Position numbers and translations under genes: made by a program
Assembly: GCF_018333215.1 (NCBI RefSeq)
Contig: NZ_BORO01000005.1
Location: 1 to 64,000 of the forward strand
DNA from: Oceanobacillus sp. J11TS1
GTDB lineage: Bacteria > Bacillota > Bacilli > Bacillales > Amphibacillaceae
DNA length: 64,000 nucleotides
Reading direction: 5' to 3'
The notes under the pieces: model-generated
The model's input: the letters and a program-made list of their open reading frames with translations, nothing else
What the model was told of the DNA's origin: nothing
Database searches by the model: none
In this document: positions 7,828 through 16,729 of the stretch, piece after piece
Numbering within the stretch: position 1 is the stretch's first letter
Layout: every line of letters starts with the position of its first letter

Positions 7828-9120
7828 ATGAATACGGTCGAGATTATCAATAAGAAAAAATACGGTAAAGAATTATCTTATGAGGAAATAGAGCATATCG
7901 TAAACGGATATGTCAACGACACAATACCGGATTATCAAATCTCAAGTTGGCTTATGGCTGTTTATTTCCAAGGATTAAACAGTGATGAGACCTCTGCTCT
8001 TACAGACTTAATGGTTAAGTCCGGCGAAACAATTGATTTATCGTTTTTAAATACAACTGTTGTAGATAAACATTCTACTGGAGGTGTAGGCGATAAAGTT
8101 AGTTTAGTGGTTGCGCCGATTATATCATCATTAGGCATTCCATTTGCGAAAATGAGCGGGCGTGGACTCGGACACACTGGGGGAACAGTAGACAAACTGG
8201 AATCCATTAGCGGGTTTCATACGGAACTTCCGTTAGATCGGTTTAAAGAGCAGGTTAAAGAGTTAGGTATCGCATTAGTCGGACAGTCAGGGAATTTAGT
8301 ACCTGCAGATAAAAAGATTTATGCATTAAGAGATGTTACAGGAACAGTTGATTCTATTCCTTTAATAGCAAGCTCTATCATGAGTAAAAAAATCGCTTCT
8401 GGTGCAGATGCGATCGTCTTAGATATTAAGGTAGGAAATGGCGCATTTATGAAAACAAAAGAAGAAGCCAAAAAGCTTGCTGAGACAATGGTTGCCATCG
8501 GGAAAAAATTGAACCGAGAAACAGTGGCTGTTTTAACAAACATGGATCAGCCCCTTGGCAAAGAAATCGGCAATGGAAATGAAGTATTGGAAGCTGTAAA
8601 ATTACTGCGTGATCAAGAATATAGTCAGGATTTATATGATGTATCCGTAGAAATAGCAGCACAAATGGTTTACTTAGCCGGGAAAGCTAGCACGGAAGAG
8701 CAAGCGAGAAAACTTGTAGAAGAAGTTATTCAAAATGGGGATGCTTATGAAAAGTTTGTCACCTTTATCGAAGCGCAAGATGGGGATATATCCAGCATCC
8801 ATGAGATTGAAGCAAAAAATTCGATCGATGTAACAACAGACGGGCCTGGTTATATTTCTTCTATCGAAACACAGCAAATTGGGGAGGCGGCTATGCTGCT
8901 TGGTGCTGGGCGCAAAACAAAAGATGATCAAATTGATCACCAAGTAGGGATTACCTTGCATGTGAAGCTAGGAGATGCACTGCAAGCAGGTGATAAACTT
9001 GCAACAATTCATACCAATATGGATGATAACGATGAGGTTATTCAGAAGATAAAAGGGGCGATTTCGTTTACAACGACCCGAGTAGAAACAAAAGGTAGTG
9101 TCATTGATGTAATTCAATAA
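7828..9120 (+). CDS. pdp: Pyrimidine-nucleoside phosphorylase
   Basis: Phosphorylase of 430 residues that splits uridine or thymidine with phosphate into base and (deoxy)ribose 1-phosphate, which DeoB then converts to the 5-phosphate. The phosphate-binding KHSTGGVGDK and the KMSGRGLGHTGGTVDKLE segment are diagnostic. I chose ATG 7828 because AAAGG sits at the right distance. The upstream ATG 7819 has no spaced ribosome site. The gene ends at a strong terminator, which marks the left edge of the inserted catabolic region. Confidence 0.94.
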   Translation: MNTVEIINKKKYGKELSYEEIEHIVNGYVNDTIPDYQISSWLMAVYFQGLNSDETSALTDLMVKSGETIDLSFLNTTVVDKHSTGGVGDKVSLVVAPIISSLGIPFAKMSGRGLGHTGGTVDKLESISGFHTELPLDRFKEQVKELGIALVGQSGNLVPADKKIYALRDVTGTVDSIPLIASSIMSKKIASGADAIVLDIKVGNGAFMKTKEEAKKLAETMVAIGKKLNRETVAVLTNMDQPLGKEIGNGNEVLEAVKLLRDQEYSQDLYDVSVEIAAQMVYLAGKASTEEQARKLVEEVIQNGDAYEKFVTFIEAQDGDISSIHEIEAKNSIDVTTDGPGYISSIETQQIGEAAMLLGAGRKTKDDQIDHQVGITLHVKLGDALQAGDKLATIHTNMDDNDEVIQKIKGAISFTTTRVETKGSVIDVIQ

Positions 9121-9132
9121 ATTATCTTAAGT

Positions 9133-9175
9133 AAAAAAGTGTCAGTTCAGAAAATACATGAACTGACACTTTTTT
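9133..9175 (+). terminator. Strong rho-independent terminator after pdp
   Basis: A perfect 17-base stem (arms 9133-9149 and 9159-9175, containing GTGTCAGTTCA) with A-rich and T-rich flanks. It could work in both directions. Confidence 0.9.
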
Positions 9176-9289
9176 ATATTCATATCTATTTTATCTTGCG
9201 TCCCAATTGTACTCGATCAAAAGTACATTAATTATAAATATTGTGTATAATTAAAACATAATGTAAATTTAAAACAAGGAGATGATTCA

Positions 9290-10975
9290 ATGAATAACGG
9301 AACCATTACGGAAATATTAGAAGAATCACCATTTCTATCTATTATATTAGACGTTAATAACCGGATAATTCATTGTAATCGTTTAATGGAATCTATCCTA
9401 ATAAACAGAAATTCAGCAGGTGTAGATATAGACAGTATTTTTTCTATATGGAAACATACTCCTGAATCTAATCTTATACATGCTGAATATAAAAATCGTA
9501 CTTTTGCTTTTATTGAAGGAGAACTTAATGATAAGGAAAATAAAATTTTGCACGGCATCGAAACACCTGAAATAGCTATGTTACTTAAAGAAAATAAAAA
9601 CTTAAAAATGATCAATCGCGAATTAGATACGATTATTGAAAACTCCTATGATGGAATTTATATTACAGATAAAAATGGAATAACTTTAAAAACGAATTCG
9701 GCGATTGAAAGAATTACGAATATACCAAAGGAATATTACATCGGAAAAGACGTTAACGCTCTCATGAAAAGGGGTATCCTTAAAAATTCTGTAACCAATA
9801 AAGTATTGAAATATCAAAGAACCGTATCTGTTGTACAGCAAAATTATGCAGGAAATGAAACAATTCTAACTGGCAGTCCTGTTTTTAATGAAAATGGGGA
9901 AATAGAGAAGATTATAACTAATATTCGAGATTTATCGGATTTAAATGAATTACAAGCAGAGTTAGTTAAAGTAAACGAACTCAATGACAAATATAAAAAA
10001 GAATTACAACGATTAAAGAACAAACCTTATCAACAAAACGATATAATTACCAAAAGCGAAAAAATGCAAATGATTTATGACACTGCAAGAAGGATTTCTA
10101 ATATTGATGCAACTATAATAATTCTGGGAGATACAGGTGTAGGTAAAGATGAACTGGCAAATTATATTTTCTCAAATAGCATCAGATCCAAAGAAGGCCA
10201 ATTCGTAAAATTGAACTGCGGTGCGATTCCACCTGATTTACTGGAATCAGAATTATTTGGTTATGAAGGCGGGGCTTTTACTGGAGCTAACAGCAAAGGG
10301 AAACCAGGGATGTTCGAACTGGCTGATGGAGGAATTCTTTTTCTAGACGAAATAGGTGAATTGCCTCTATCTTTGCAGGTTAAATTATTGCGTGTCTTAC
10401 AGGAAGGGGAAATTCAAAGGGTAGGAGGGATGCGTCCAAAAAAGGTAGATGTTCGAATTATTACTGCTACAAATCGAAATCTGAAAACAATGGTAGAAAA
10501 AGGCACTTTTCGGGAAGACCTGTATTATCGTTTAAACGTCATTCCAATTAAAATACCGCCGCTTCGGGAACGTCGAGATGATATCCTGCCGTTGGTTCAA
10601 TTATTCTTAAAGAAAGTTAACGAAAAATATAATTTGACGAAAGCATTGGACTATAAATTGAAGAGTTTTTTATTGTCTTATAATTGGCCGGGTAATATAA
10701 GAGAGTTAGCCAATCTTATAGAAAGGTTGGCTGTGACAACTTATAAGGAAGTTATAACGATGGAAGACCTTCCTGCTGAATACCGTCAAACGAATGATGT
10801 AACGATAGATAAGATTGTTTCACTCAAGGATGCGGCAGAAATTGCTGAGAAAAAAGTGTTAACGTTAGCGGCTGAAAAATACAAAAGTACGTACGAAATT
10901 GCTGAAGCATTAGGTTCGAGTCAGCCGACGATTGTAAGAAAGTTAAAGAAATATAAGATTAATCTAAGGGGATGA
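9290..10975 (+). CDS. PAS-domain sigma-54-dependent transcriptional activator
   Basis: Enhancer-binding activator of 561 residues. Residues about 5-60 look like a degenerate PAS fold, and about 112-218 is a clear PAS domain (SYDGIYITDKNG). A short coiled linker follows to about 243. The AAA+ domain is complete: Walker A GDTGVGKD (280-287), the sigma-54 contact loop GAFTGA (328-333), Walker B ILFLDEIGE (349-357) and WPGNIRELANL near 466. A Fis-type helix-turn-helix lies at about 534-553 (YEIAEALGSSQPTIVRKLK). Such proteins use ATP to open SigL (sigma-54) promoters when a ligand, often an acid or its CoA ester, is sensed. A matching -24/-12 site is at 12403-12418, making the downstream acyl-CoA genes its likely targets. 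Confidence 0.92.
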   Translation: MNNGTITEILEESPFLSIILDVNNRIIHCNRLMESILINRNSAGVDIDSIFSIWKHTPESNLIHAEYKNRTFAFIEGELNDKENKILHGIETPEIAMLLKENKNLKMINRELDTIIENSYDGIYITDKNGITLKTNSAIERITNIPKEYYIGKDVNALMKRGILKNSVTNKVLKYQRTVSVVQQNYAGNETILTGSPVFNENGEIEKIITNIRDLSDLNELQAELVKVNELNDKYKKELQRLKNKPYQQNDIITKSEKMQMIYDTARRISNIDATIIILGDTGVGKDELANYIFSNSIRSKEGQFVKLNCGAIPPDLLESELFGYEGGAFTGANSKGKPGMFELADGGILFLDEIGELPLSLQVKLLRVLQEGEIQRVGGMRPKKVDVRIITATNRNLKTMVEKGTFREDLYYRLNVIPIKIPPLRERRDDILPLVQLFLKKVNEKYNLTKALDYKLKSFLLSYNWPGNIRELANLIERLAVTTYKEVITMEDLPAEYRQTNDVTIDKIVSLKDAAEIAEKKVLTLAAEKYKSTYEIAEALGSSQPTIVRKLKKYKINLRG

Positions 10976-10979
10976 GTTT

Positions 10980-11915
10980 ATGCGAATTGGAATTGTTGGT
11001 GCAGGTGCAGTAGGTAGTTTTTTTGGTGCTTTACTTGAGCAAGGAGGGCATCAACTGACTTTTCTTGCACGGGGAAAGCATTTGGAAGCAATGATAAAGC
11101 GAGGTTTAATTATAAAAAGAGAAGATGAAACCATTACAGTACACGGCACATTTACAGATGATCTGAAACAGTTAGGAAACACAGATCTTATTTTATTTTG
11201 TGTAAAATCAAATGACACCGAACACATGGCAAAGAAATTACTTCCGATATTACAAAAAGATTCCATTGTGATGACGATGCAAAATGGAGTAGATAACGAA
11301 GAAAAATTAGAACAAATATTTGGAGCGGAGCGTACCTTTTCTTGTGCAACCTATGTACAAGCTGTAAAAGAAAAAGCTGGAATCGTGAAACAACATGGCA
11401 GGGTTTCATTAGTAATAGGAGAGCTTGAGCGTACAACGAGCGAGCAATGTTCACAAATTGTTACGCTTTTTCAACTAGCAGGAATTGATGCAAAACATAC
11501 AAGCAATATTCTCGAGAAGAAATGGCGTAAATTTCTTTGGAACGTAACTTTTAATTCTTTATCAGCAATTTCAACAGCAGCGGTTGGACATATACTCGAT
11601 GATGGACCTTTGCGGAAAACAGCGGAGAAGGTATGTGAAGAAGCAATGGAGGTTGCCATTAGATTAGGTATTTCGATTGATTCCCAACAGATAAAGGAAA
11701 CTATTTTTAAAAATGCAGAACGTGCAAGAGAACATCAGACTTCCATGCTCCAAGACCGGTTAAGTGGCAAGCAAATGGAGGTAGAATCTATGTGTGGATA
11801 TGTCATGCGGAAAGCAGAAGAATTTGATATAGCTGTACCGACTATACAAGCTTTTTATAGCATCTTAACACATCTTAATAGAACAATGATAAAGAGTAGC
11901 CAACGAACTAAATAA
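10980..11915 (+). CDS. Ketopantoate reductase family protein
   Basis: A 311-residue member of the ApbA/PanE family, which reduces 2-oxo acids, classically 2-dehydropantoate to pantoate, with NADPH. The N-terminal Rossmann loop GAGAVGSFFG is at about 7-16. The central KKWRKFLWNVTFNSLSA segment holds the catalytic Lys and an Asn of the family, and QDRLSGKQMEVESMCG near 258 is the typical C-terminal motif. It begins four bases after the sigma-54 activator, so the two are co-transcribed. That context suggests a catabolic oxo-acid reductase rather than housekeeping PanE, though pantothenate synthesis cannot be excluded because a CoA-consuming pathway lies next door. Confidence 0.8.
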   Translation: MRIGIVGAGAVGSFFGALLEQGGHQLTFLARGKHLEAMIKRGLIIKREDETITVHGTFTDDLKQLGNTDLILFCVKSNDTEHMAKKLLPILQKDSIVMTMQNGVDNEEKLEQIFGAERTFSCATYVQAVKEKAGIVKQHGRVSLVIGELERTTSEQCSQIVTLFQLAGIDAKHTSNILEKKWRKFLWNVTFNSLSAISTAAVGHILDDGPLRKTAEKVCEEAMEVAIRLGISIDSQQIKETIFKNAERAREHQTSMLQDRLSGKQMEVESMCGYVMRKAEEFDIAVPTIQAFYSILTHLNRTMIKSSQRTK

Positions 11916-11997
11916 AGTGACGCAAGGAATGTGGAAAATAATTATTTTCACTATTCACAGGCTTGCGGATACCCTGCCTGATAAAAGACTGACAGTT

Positions 11998-12036
11998 AAT
12001 AAAAAAATCCTTTAGGTTCTAAAGGATTTTTTTATT
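11998..12036 (+). terminator. Strong rho-independent terminator after the panE-like gene
   Basis: Stem of 17 pairs (ATCCTTTA paired with TAAAGGAT, extended by AATAAAAAA and TTTTTTATT) around a five-base loop. It separates the regulator operon from the sigma-54 promoter downstream. Confidence 0.9.
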
Positions 12037-12402
12037 GGTGTGATTCAAAAATAAATGAGTAATTCATTTTTAAATCATTGATTTTATCATGGAAAACCGT
12101 CCGTAAAACTCCTCTCTCCAAAGAATGGAAATAATCTATTTAGGCGAGAGAAAACGAGTCGCTAATCCCCTGATTCACTCAACTAACCTTCCGTACAAAA
12201 GACCGAACCCTCCCACTAAAAGGAGTTATATTTTATATCCAAATAGTGCTTGATGATTTAAATTTGGATCTATTCTTAAGATTTGTAACTACCATAGCAT
12301 TTGCTTCATAGACAATAGAAAAAAATTTAAAATCTCCCGTGCCAATATGTAGTGGGTATATTTTTACGTTGACTTTCATTTTTTCCTATCTTTTAGTGGT
12401 GT

Positions 12403-12418
12403 TGGCATATTTTTTGCT
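12403..12418 (+). promoter_or_regulatory. Sigma-54 (SigL) -24/-12 promoter
   Basis: TGGCATATTTTTTGCT matches TGGCAY-N5-TTGCW at every specified position, with exactly ten bases between the GG and GC dinucleotides. The start point would be near 12429 and the leader to the first gene about 210 bases. The rest of the 720-base gap upstream (12037-12402) is AT-rich. The only possible activator site I see is CCAAAT...ATTTGG at 12239-12267. The activator gene lies just upstream at 9290. Confidence 0.8.
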
Positions 12419-12511
12419 GGATAAGTAGTAATACAAATGTTAAAAGAGGAAATATATAAGAAGGTTCTTAGAAGCGAATGAATAAAACCCCAAAAATAAG
12501 AAATGAAAAAA

Positions 12512-12525
12512 TGAAAGCGCAAACA
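12512..12525 (+). promoter_or_regulatory. cre site (CcpA) downstream of the sigma-54 promoter
   Basis: TGAAAGCGCAAACA fits the catabolite-responsive element consensus TGNAANCGNWWNCA at all positions. At about +83 of the predicted transcript it would act as a CcpA roadblock, the arrangement known for some SigL operons of B. subtilis. Confidence 0.6.
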
Positions 12526-12637
12526 AAGTTGATTTTCGCTGGGGGTTATATTCCTGCTTATAGGTACTGTAACTTCCTTTGAAAGTTTTTTCGATCGTTG
12601 TTTATTAAAATAAAATGATTGGTGGTGGGGTGTATTA

Positions 12638-13015
12638 ATGGTTACAGAAACGGTATCCACACAGAAAATCGATACAACAGTTAGAGAGAAACCAACATAT
12701 ATTGAAGAGATTTGGAAAAATAGAAAGGGGAAATGGAACCGCTCAAGAGTTCTATTAACGATTATTTCCTTATTGGCAATTGGACTTTCAATATTCCATG
12801 TATATACTGCAGGGTTTGGAACATTATCCTCATGGCAGCAAAGAAGTATTCACGTATTGTGGGCAATGTTGCTGATTTTCCTTCTCTTTCCATTTAAAAA
12901 AGGGAAAAAATTTGGGGTAATTGACATTGTAATTATCATAGTAACAATGGCTACAGCTGGTTATATGTTATTTGGTGCAAAACGTTATTATGAAGAACAA
13001 GGTGTATTGGAGTAA
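12638..13015 (+). pseudogene. N-terminal remnant of a TRAP transporter 4TM/12TM fusion permease
   Basis: The 125-residue frame has a polar N-terminus (1-44) followed by three hydrophobic stretches. Its FHVYTAGFGTL...QQRSIHV pattern, followed by FLLFPFKKGKK, is the hallmark opening of the large (over 600 residues) permease of TAXI-type TRAP carriers. Here it stops after the third helix, and the acyl-CoA ligase starts 28 bases later. The C-terminal dozen helices and the TAXI receptor gene are missing. It is therefore a truncated relic, although it keeps ATG 12638 and may still be translated. It is the first frame behind the sigma-54 promoter, suggesting the operon once began with an organic-acid importer. 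Confidence 0.75.
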
Positions 13016-13042
13016 GTGAATTAATTTGGAGGGGGAGCAAAC

Positions 13043-14644
13043 ATGAAAAGTTTGGAAGAACGTAGCTGGTATAAAGCATATCCACCTGATATAAAAAGTC
13101 ATATAGAAATACCTGAGATTCCGATATATTCCTTGTTAGATGTAACATCAGAAAAATACGGGAACCGAACAGCAATCATTTATGGAAATACGAAAATCAC
13201 ATACAGCGAATTAAAGGATAATACGGATCGGTTAGCAGAAGCGTGGAATAACCTAGGTTTGCAAAAAGGGGAGAGAATCGGATTAATGGTTTCCAATCAT
13301 CCCGATTATATTATCTCTTACTACGCAGCTATGAGGCTAGGTTTGATTGTTGTTCAAATCAATCCACGCTATACCACCCGTGAGCTGTTACAAATTGTTA
13401 ACGATTCGAATGCGAAGTACATCGTCGTGGAACAGGAAAGTTTAGAAACATTGAAACAACTAGAAAGTATATATGTTTTTGAACAGATTTTTGTCGCAAC
13501 GGATAAGGAGAATAGTGAATATCTGAGTATCGACGAAATTAGCAATAAATCAACCCTAATTAGCAATGAAGTCTTGATACATCCAAGAGATGATGTCGCC
13601 GTTATTCAATATACAGGTGGAACGACGGGCGTTATGAAAGGTGCTATGCTAACCCATTACAATTTAGTGGCTAATGTCTATCAAAGTCATGCGATGTATG
13701 GAAAAAGAATGGAGTTTGGGGAGGAAATCATACTTGCCGCGACACCGCTTTACCATGTGTATGCAATGACAAGTGCGATGAATCTAGGAATCTATATAGG
13801 CGCTTCGATTATATTAATTAACAAATTTGAAGTCACCAAAGTATTAGAGACTATAAAGAAATACCAACCAACATTTTTCCCAGGTGTCCCTCGAATGTAT
13901 AATGCCTTTGTTAATCATAAGAATGTAGAAAAATATGGTCTTCATAGTTTTAAGTTTTGTTCTAGTGGATCTGCGCCTCTTCCAATAGAAGTAATTCGGA
14001 AATTCGAAAAACTTACTGGAGCAGTTATAGGTGAAGGGTTTGGTTTGTCTGAAGCATCCCCATCCACTCATCGCAATCCGTCAAGTGGTGTTCGGAAAGT
14101 TGGTAGTATCGGTGTCCCTTTCCCGAATACAGATTGCAAAATAGTAGATGAAGGATATACAGAGCTTCCAATTGGATTTGTAGGAGAGTTAATTATTAAA
14201 GGTCCCCAAATTATGAAAGGCTACTGGAATAATGATGAGGAAACAGCTTATGCATTAAGAGCTGGCTGGTTATTTACAGGAGACCTGGCAAAACAAGATG
14301 AGGATGGCTATTTTTATATTGTTGGCAGGAAAAAAGAGATGGTTATTAATGGAGGATTTAACGTATATCCACAAGAAGTTGAGAATGTCTTGTATGAGCA
14401 TCCTGATATTCTAGAGTGTGCTGTTGTCGGGATTCCACATTCAGAAAAAGGTGAAATTCTTAAGGCATATCTTGTTCCTCGAGAGGGAGCCGTCATCGAC
14501 TTTGAAGAAATGAAGGGCTTCTGCTATCGAAACTTAACACCATATAAAGTACCAAAAGCGTTTGCGACCATCGAGGAGCTTCCAAGAAATGCAGTTGGTA
14601 AAATCTTAAAACGGGCCTTAATAGACAAAAATAAAGAGAAGTAG
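13043..14644 (+). CDS. Long-chain-type acyl-CoA ligase (AMP-forming)
   Basis: A 533-residue ANL-superfamily enzyme that activates a carboxylic acid with ATP and CoA. The phosphate-binding loop YTGGTTGVMKGAM lies near residue 190, the GEGFGLSEASP motif near 331 and the adenine/ribose Asp motif LFTGDLAKQD near 412. The catalytic Lys is in NAVGKILKRAL at the C-terminus. ATG 13043 has GGAGGGGG upstream. It is about 50 percent alike by eye to the ligase at 16730, so the two are likely paralogues. It is the first intact gene of the sigma-54-driven transcript. The acid it uses is unknown. Confidence 0.9.
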   Translation: MKSLEERSWYKAYPPDIKSHIEIPEIPIYSLLDVTSEKYGNRTAIIYGNTKITYSELKDNTDRLAEAWNNLGLQKGERIGLMVSNHPDYIISYYAAMRLGLIVVQINPRYTTRELLQIVNDSNAKYIVVEQESLETLKQLESIYVFEQIFVATDKENSEYLSIDEISNKSTLISNEVLIHPRDDVAVIQYTGGTTGVMKGAMLTHYNLVANVYQSHAMYGKRMEFGEEIILAATPLYHVYAMTSAMNLGIYIGASIILINKFEVTKVLETIKKYQPTFFPGVPRMYNAFVNHKNVEKYGLHSFKFCSSGSAPLPIEVIRKFEKLTGAVIGEGFGLSEASPSTHRNPSSGVRKVGSIGVPFPNTDCKIVDEGYTELPIGFVGELIIKGPQIMKGYWNNDEETAYALRAGWLFTGDLAKQDEDGYFYIVGRKKEMVINGGFNVYPQEVENVLYEHPDILECAVVGIPHSEKGEILKAYLVPREGAVIDFEEMKGFCYRNLTPYKVPKAFATIEELPRNAVGKILKRALIDKNKEK

Positions 14645-14649
14645 GAGAG

Positions 14650-14896
14650 GGCGGAGCTGCGGTATTTCAAATTGATCAAACAGGAAAGTAGTTAAACCCG
14701 ATTATTACATTGCTGAAGAGATTTACAGAACAATTCAGCATTTAGGTGGAATGTCAAGCTCGAAAACAATCGTAGCCATTAATAAAGATGCTAATTCAAA
14801 TATACTTAATATTGCAGATTACGGTATTGAAGGGAGGGATTCGAAGTTCTACTTAAATTAACCTAAGAAATCACTGAGATTAAGGGCAGTGTATAA
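14650..14896 (+). pseudogene. Remnant of electron-transfer flavoprotein alpha subunit (etfA), C-terminal part
   Basis: One frame reads KPDYYIA, then [18 protein letters not shown], then [11 protein letters not shown], the FAD-binding C-terminus of EtfA. After a short frameshift near 14835 another frame continues FEVLLKLT, a stop, then EITEIKGSV and the natural stop at 14894-14896. A further frameshift near 14690 joins an upstream QTGK piece. At least two indels and one nonsense codon make it non-functional. The N-terminal two thirds and etfB are gone. In acyl-CoA clusters ETF takes electrons from the dehydrogenases, so the intact dehydrogenases here must use an ETF coded elsewhere. Confidence 0.8.
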
Positions 14897-14908
14897 ACTA
14901 TATTATTG

Positions 14909-15213
14909 ACCATCAAGCAATTGGATATATGCTCTTTGAAATAGCAGAATTGAAGCATTGCAACCTTTTATATATCGAGGATGGTGGATAAAGGTAGAGA
15001 GTAATTAAAGACGGCGAGATGTTAAAGCTATATGACACAGAGGGTTAAAACAGAGTAGCTGATAATGCGGTCCAAGTATATGGGGGATTTGGTTAGATTT
15101 CAGACTTTCCGATTGTGAGCTTCTTCCATGATGCACACATCTATGAAGGTACACCTGAAATTCTATTATTTCAGGTTGATGGAAAAAAGAGCATTTCTAA
15201 AATATGTAACTAG
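14909..15213 (+). pseudogene. Remnant of an acyl-CoA dehydrogenase, C-terminal part
   Basis: Translation gives DHQAIGYMLFEIAE, then in a shifted frame YRGWW, then KDGEMLKLYDTEG, a stop, NRVADNAVQVYGGFG, a stop, ISDFPIVSFFHDAHIYEGTPEI and an end at TAG 15211-15213. These are the consecutive C-terminal motifs of acyl-CoA dehydrogenases (HQAIG, QxxGGxG, IYEGTxEI). Two in-frame stops and frameshifts show decay. It follows the etfA relic directly, so a former etf-dehydrogenase operon has been lost here by erosion rather than clean deletion. Confidence 0.8.
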
Positions 15214-15228
15214 AAGGGACAGATAATA

Positions 15229-16413
15229 ATGAAGGAGAATATCGTTATTGTTAGTGCAGTTCGAACAGCAATCGGTGCTTATGGTGGTTCATTAAAGGAA
15301 ATAGGATCTGGTCATCTTGCTGCTGCTTCGATAAAAGAGGCAGTGAATAGATCTGGAATAGCAGCAGACCAGGTGGACGAAGTAATAATGGGAGAGGTTC
15401 GCCAAACGACGGAATCATCGAATATAGCTAGGGTTGCAGCATTACGTGCCGGGATACCTGAAAAAGCAACAGCCTATACTGTGAATCGCTTATGTGCCTC
15501 GGGAATGCAGGCCATTGCTTCGGGTGTGCAGCAAATTTTATTTAACCAAGCGAAAATTGTTGTTGCTGGTGGTACAGAGAGCATGAGTCGTTCACCTATC
15601 TATTTAAGAAATGCTAGATTTGGAGGTGATAAACCTTACCTTGTGGATTCGAATACAGAGGCAGGGCAGCAGCCTCCAGAGATATACGGGGATGATTTAG
15701 GAATGGGAATTACTGCTGAGAATGTAGCAGAAAAATACCAAATATCAAGAAAGGATCAAGATGCGTTTGCAATTGAGAGTCAAAGAAGAGCGAGTAAAGC
15801 GATGAAAGAAGACCGCTTCAAAGAAGAAATAGTCCCAGTTGAAGTAAAGGAAAGAAAAGGGACCTTTACGTTTGAAAAAGATGAGCATCCACGTCCAAAT
15901 ACGACAATCGAAAAACTTTCTAAACTAAAACCTGTATTTAAGAATAATGGAACCGTTACAGCTGGAAATGCTTGTGGCAGGAACGACGGTTCTGCTGCTT
16001 TGGTACTTATGAAAGAGTCGCAGGCGAAAGAAATGGGGTTAACCTCATTAGCACGTGTCGTTGATTGGGCGAACGCTGGTATTTCACCAGAAATAATGGG
16101 TGTTGGTCCTGTTCCAGCTGTTAAGAAACTATTAAAAAGAACGTCCAAACAGTTACAAGATATTGATTTATTCGAGTTAAACGAAGCGTTCGCATCGCAA
16201 TCGCTTGCCGTTATACGAGAATTAGGTATAGATCCCGAAAAGGTAAATGTGAATGGAGGTGCAATAGCATTAGGACATCCGGTAGGTGCGAGTGGAGCGA
16301 GAATAACAACGACCCTCCTGCATGAACTGATTAGGCGGAAACAGCAATTTGGTATCGCTACTTTATGTGCCGGTGGTGGTCAAGGTATGGCGATAATGAT
16401 TGAACAGATTTAA
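15229..16413 (+). CDS. Acetyl-CoA acetyltransferase (thiolase)
   Basis: A 394-residue thiolase that cleaves 3-oxoacyl-CoA with CoA, or condenses two acetyl-CoA. The acylated Cys89 is in [10 protein letters not shown], His350 in [16 protein letters not shown] and the acid/base Cys380 in CAGGGQGMA. Asn and His of the NEAFA loop (ELNEAFASQ) are present. ATG 15229 follows AAGGGACAG. It lies just behind two decayed genes but shows no damage itself. It shares its active-site pattern with the second thiolase at 23333 and could serve short-chain products. Confidence 0.92.
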   Translation: MKENIVIVSAVRTAIGAYGGSLKEIGSGHLAAASIKEAVNRSGIAADQVDEVIMGEVRQTTESSNIARVAALRAGIPEKATAYTVNRLCASGMQAIASGVQQILFNQAKIVVAGGTESMSRSPIYLRNARFGGDKPYLVDSNTEAGQQPPEIYGDDLGMGITAENVAEKYQISRKDQDAFAIESQRRASKAMKEDRFKEEIVPVEVKERKGTFTFEKDEHPRPNTTIEKLSKLKPVFKNNGTVTAGNACGRNDGSAALVLMKESQAKEMGLTSLARVVDWANAGISPEIMGVGPVPAVKKLLKRTSKQLQDIDLFELNEAFASQSLAVIRELGIDPEKVNVNGGAIALGHPVGASGARITTTLLHELIRRKQQFGIATLCAGGGQGMAIMIEQI

Positions 16414-16449
16414 TAATTCTTCCATCTCAAATAGGAGGTGTGCAGATGT

Positions 16450-16640
16450 GTTTATATCGTTCAGAATATATAGAGTAAATTTGAAGGATAGACTAGGTAT
16501 TAATCGACCATTAGGATCTCCCTTTCGTAAACGCAGAGTCAGAATTTGTAGATGAAAAGGGAAATATGTTACCGAAGGGTTTTGGATTGTTTAAGCTGCT
16601 AAGGGGAGATTTTTATTGTTTACTAATTTACATCGTTTTT
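16450..16640 (+). pseudogene. Possible eroded acyl-CoA ligase fragment
   Basis: The 316-base gap between thiolase and ligase has no intact gene. Short pieces in two frames (LGSPFRKRRVRI, then EFVDEKGNMLPKG) resemble the stretch before the hinge of AMP-forming ligases. An AGGAGGTG followed by ATG at 16446 opens only a ten-codon frame. The similarity is weak and this is a suggestion, not a firm call. Confidence 0.25.
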
Positions 16641-16679
16641 TCTGAAAATTCCGCTACCGTATTGTTAAATATTTAAAAT

Positions 16680-16697
16680 ATACCGGTTGGTTGGTAT
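16680..16697. promoter_or_regulatory. TetR-type operator candidate upstream of the acyl-CoA ligase
   Basis: ATACCGGTTGGTTGGTAT, with ATACC/GGTAT arms. It matches the site at 18328-18345 at 13 of 18 positions, including both ATAC/GTAT ends, and lies about 30 bases before the ligase start. The TetR regulator at 24576 is the obvious candidate ligand. Confidence 0.45.
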
Positions 16698-16729
16698 CTA
16701 GTGCGAAATATTAGAGGAGGTTAGTTGCT

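Noticed and set aside
12376-12660. 94-codon minus-strand frame
   Set aside because: It runs across the sigma-54 promoter and cre site, has no start signal and no family.
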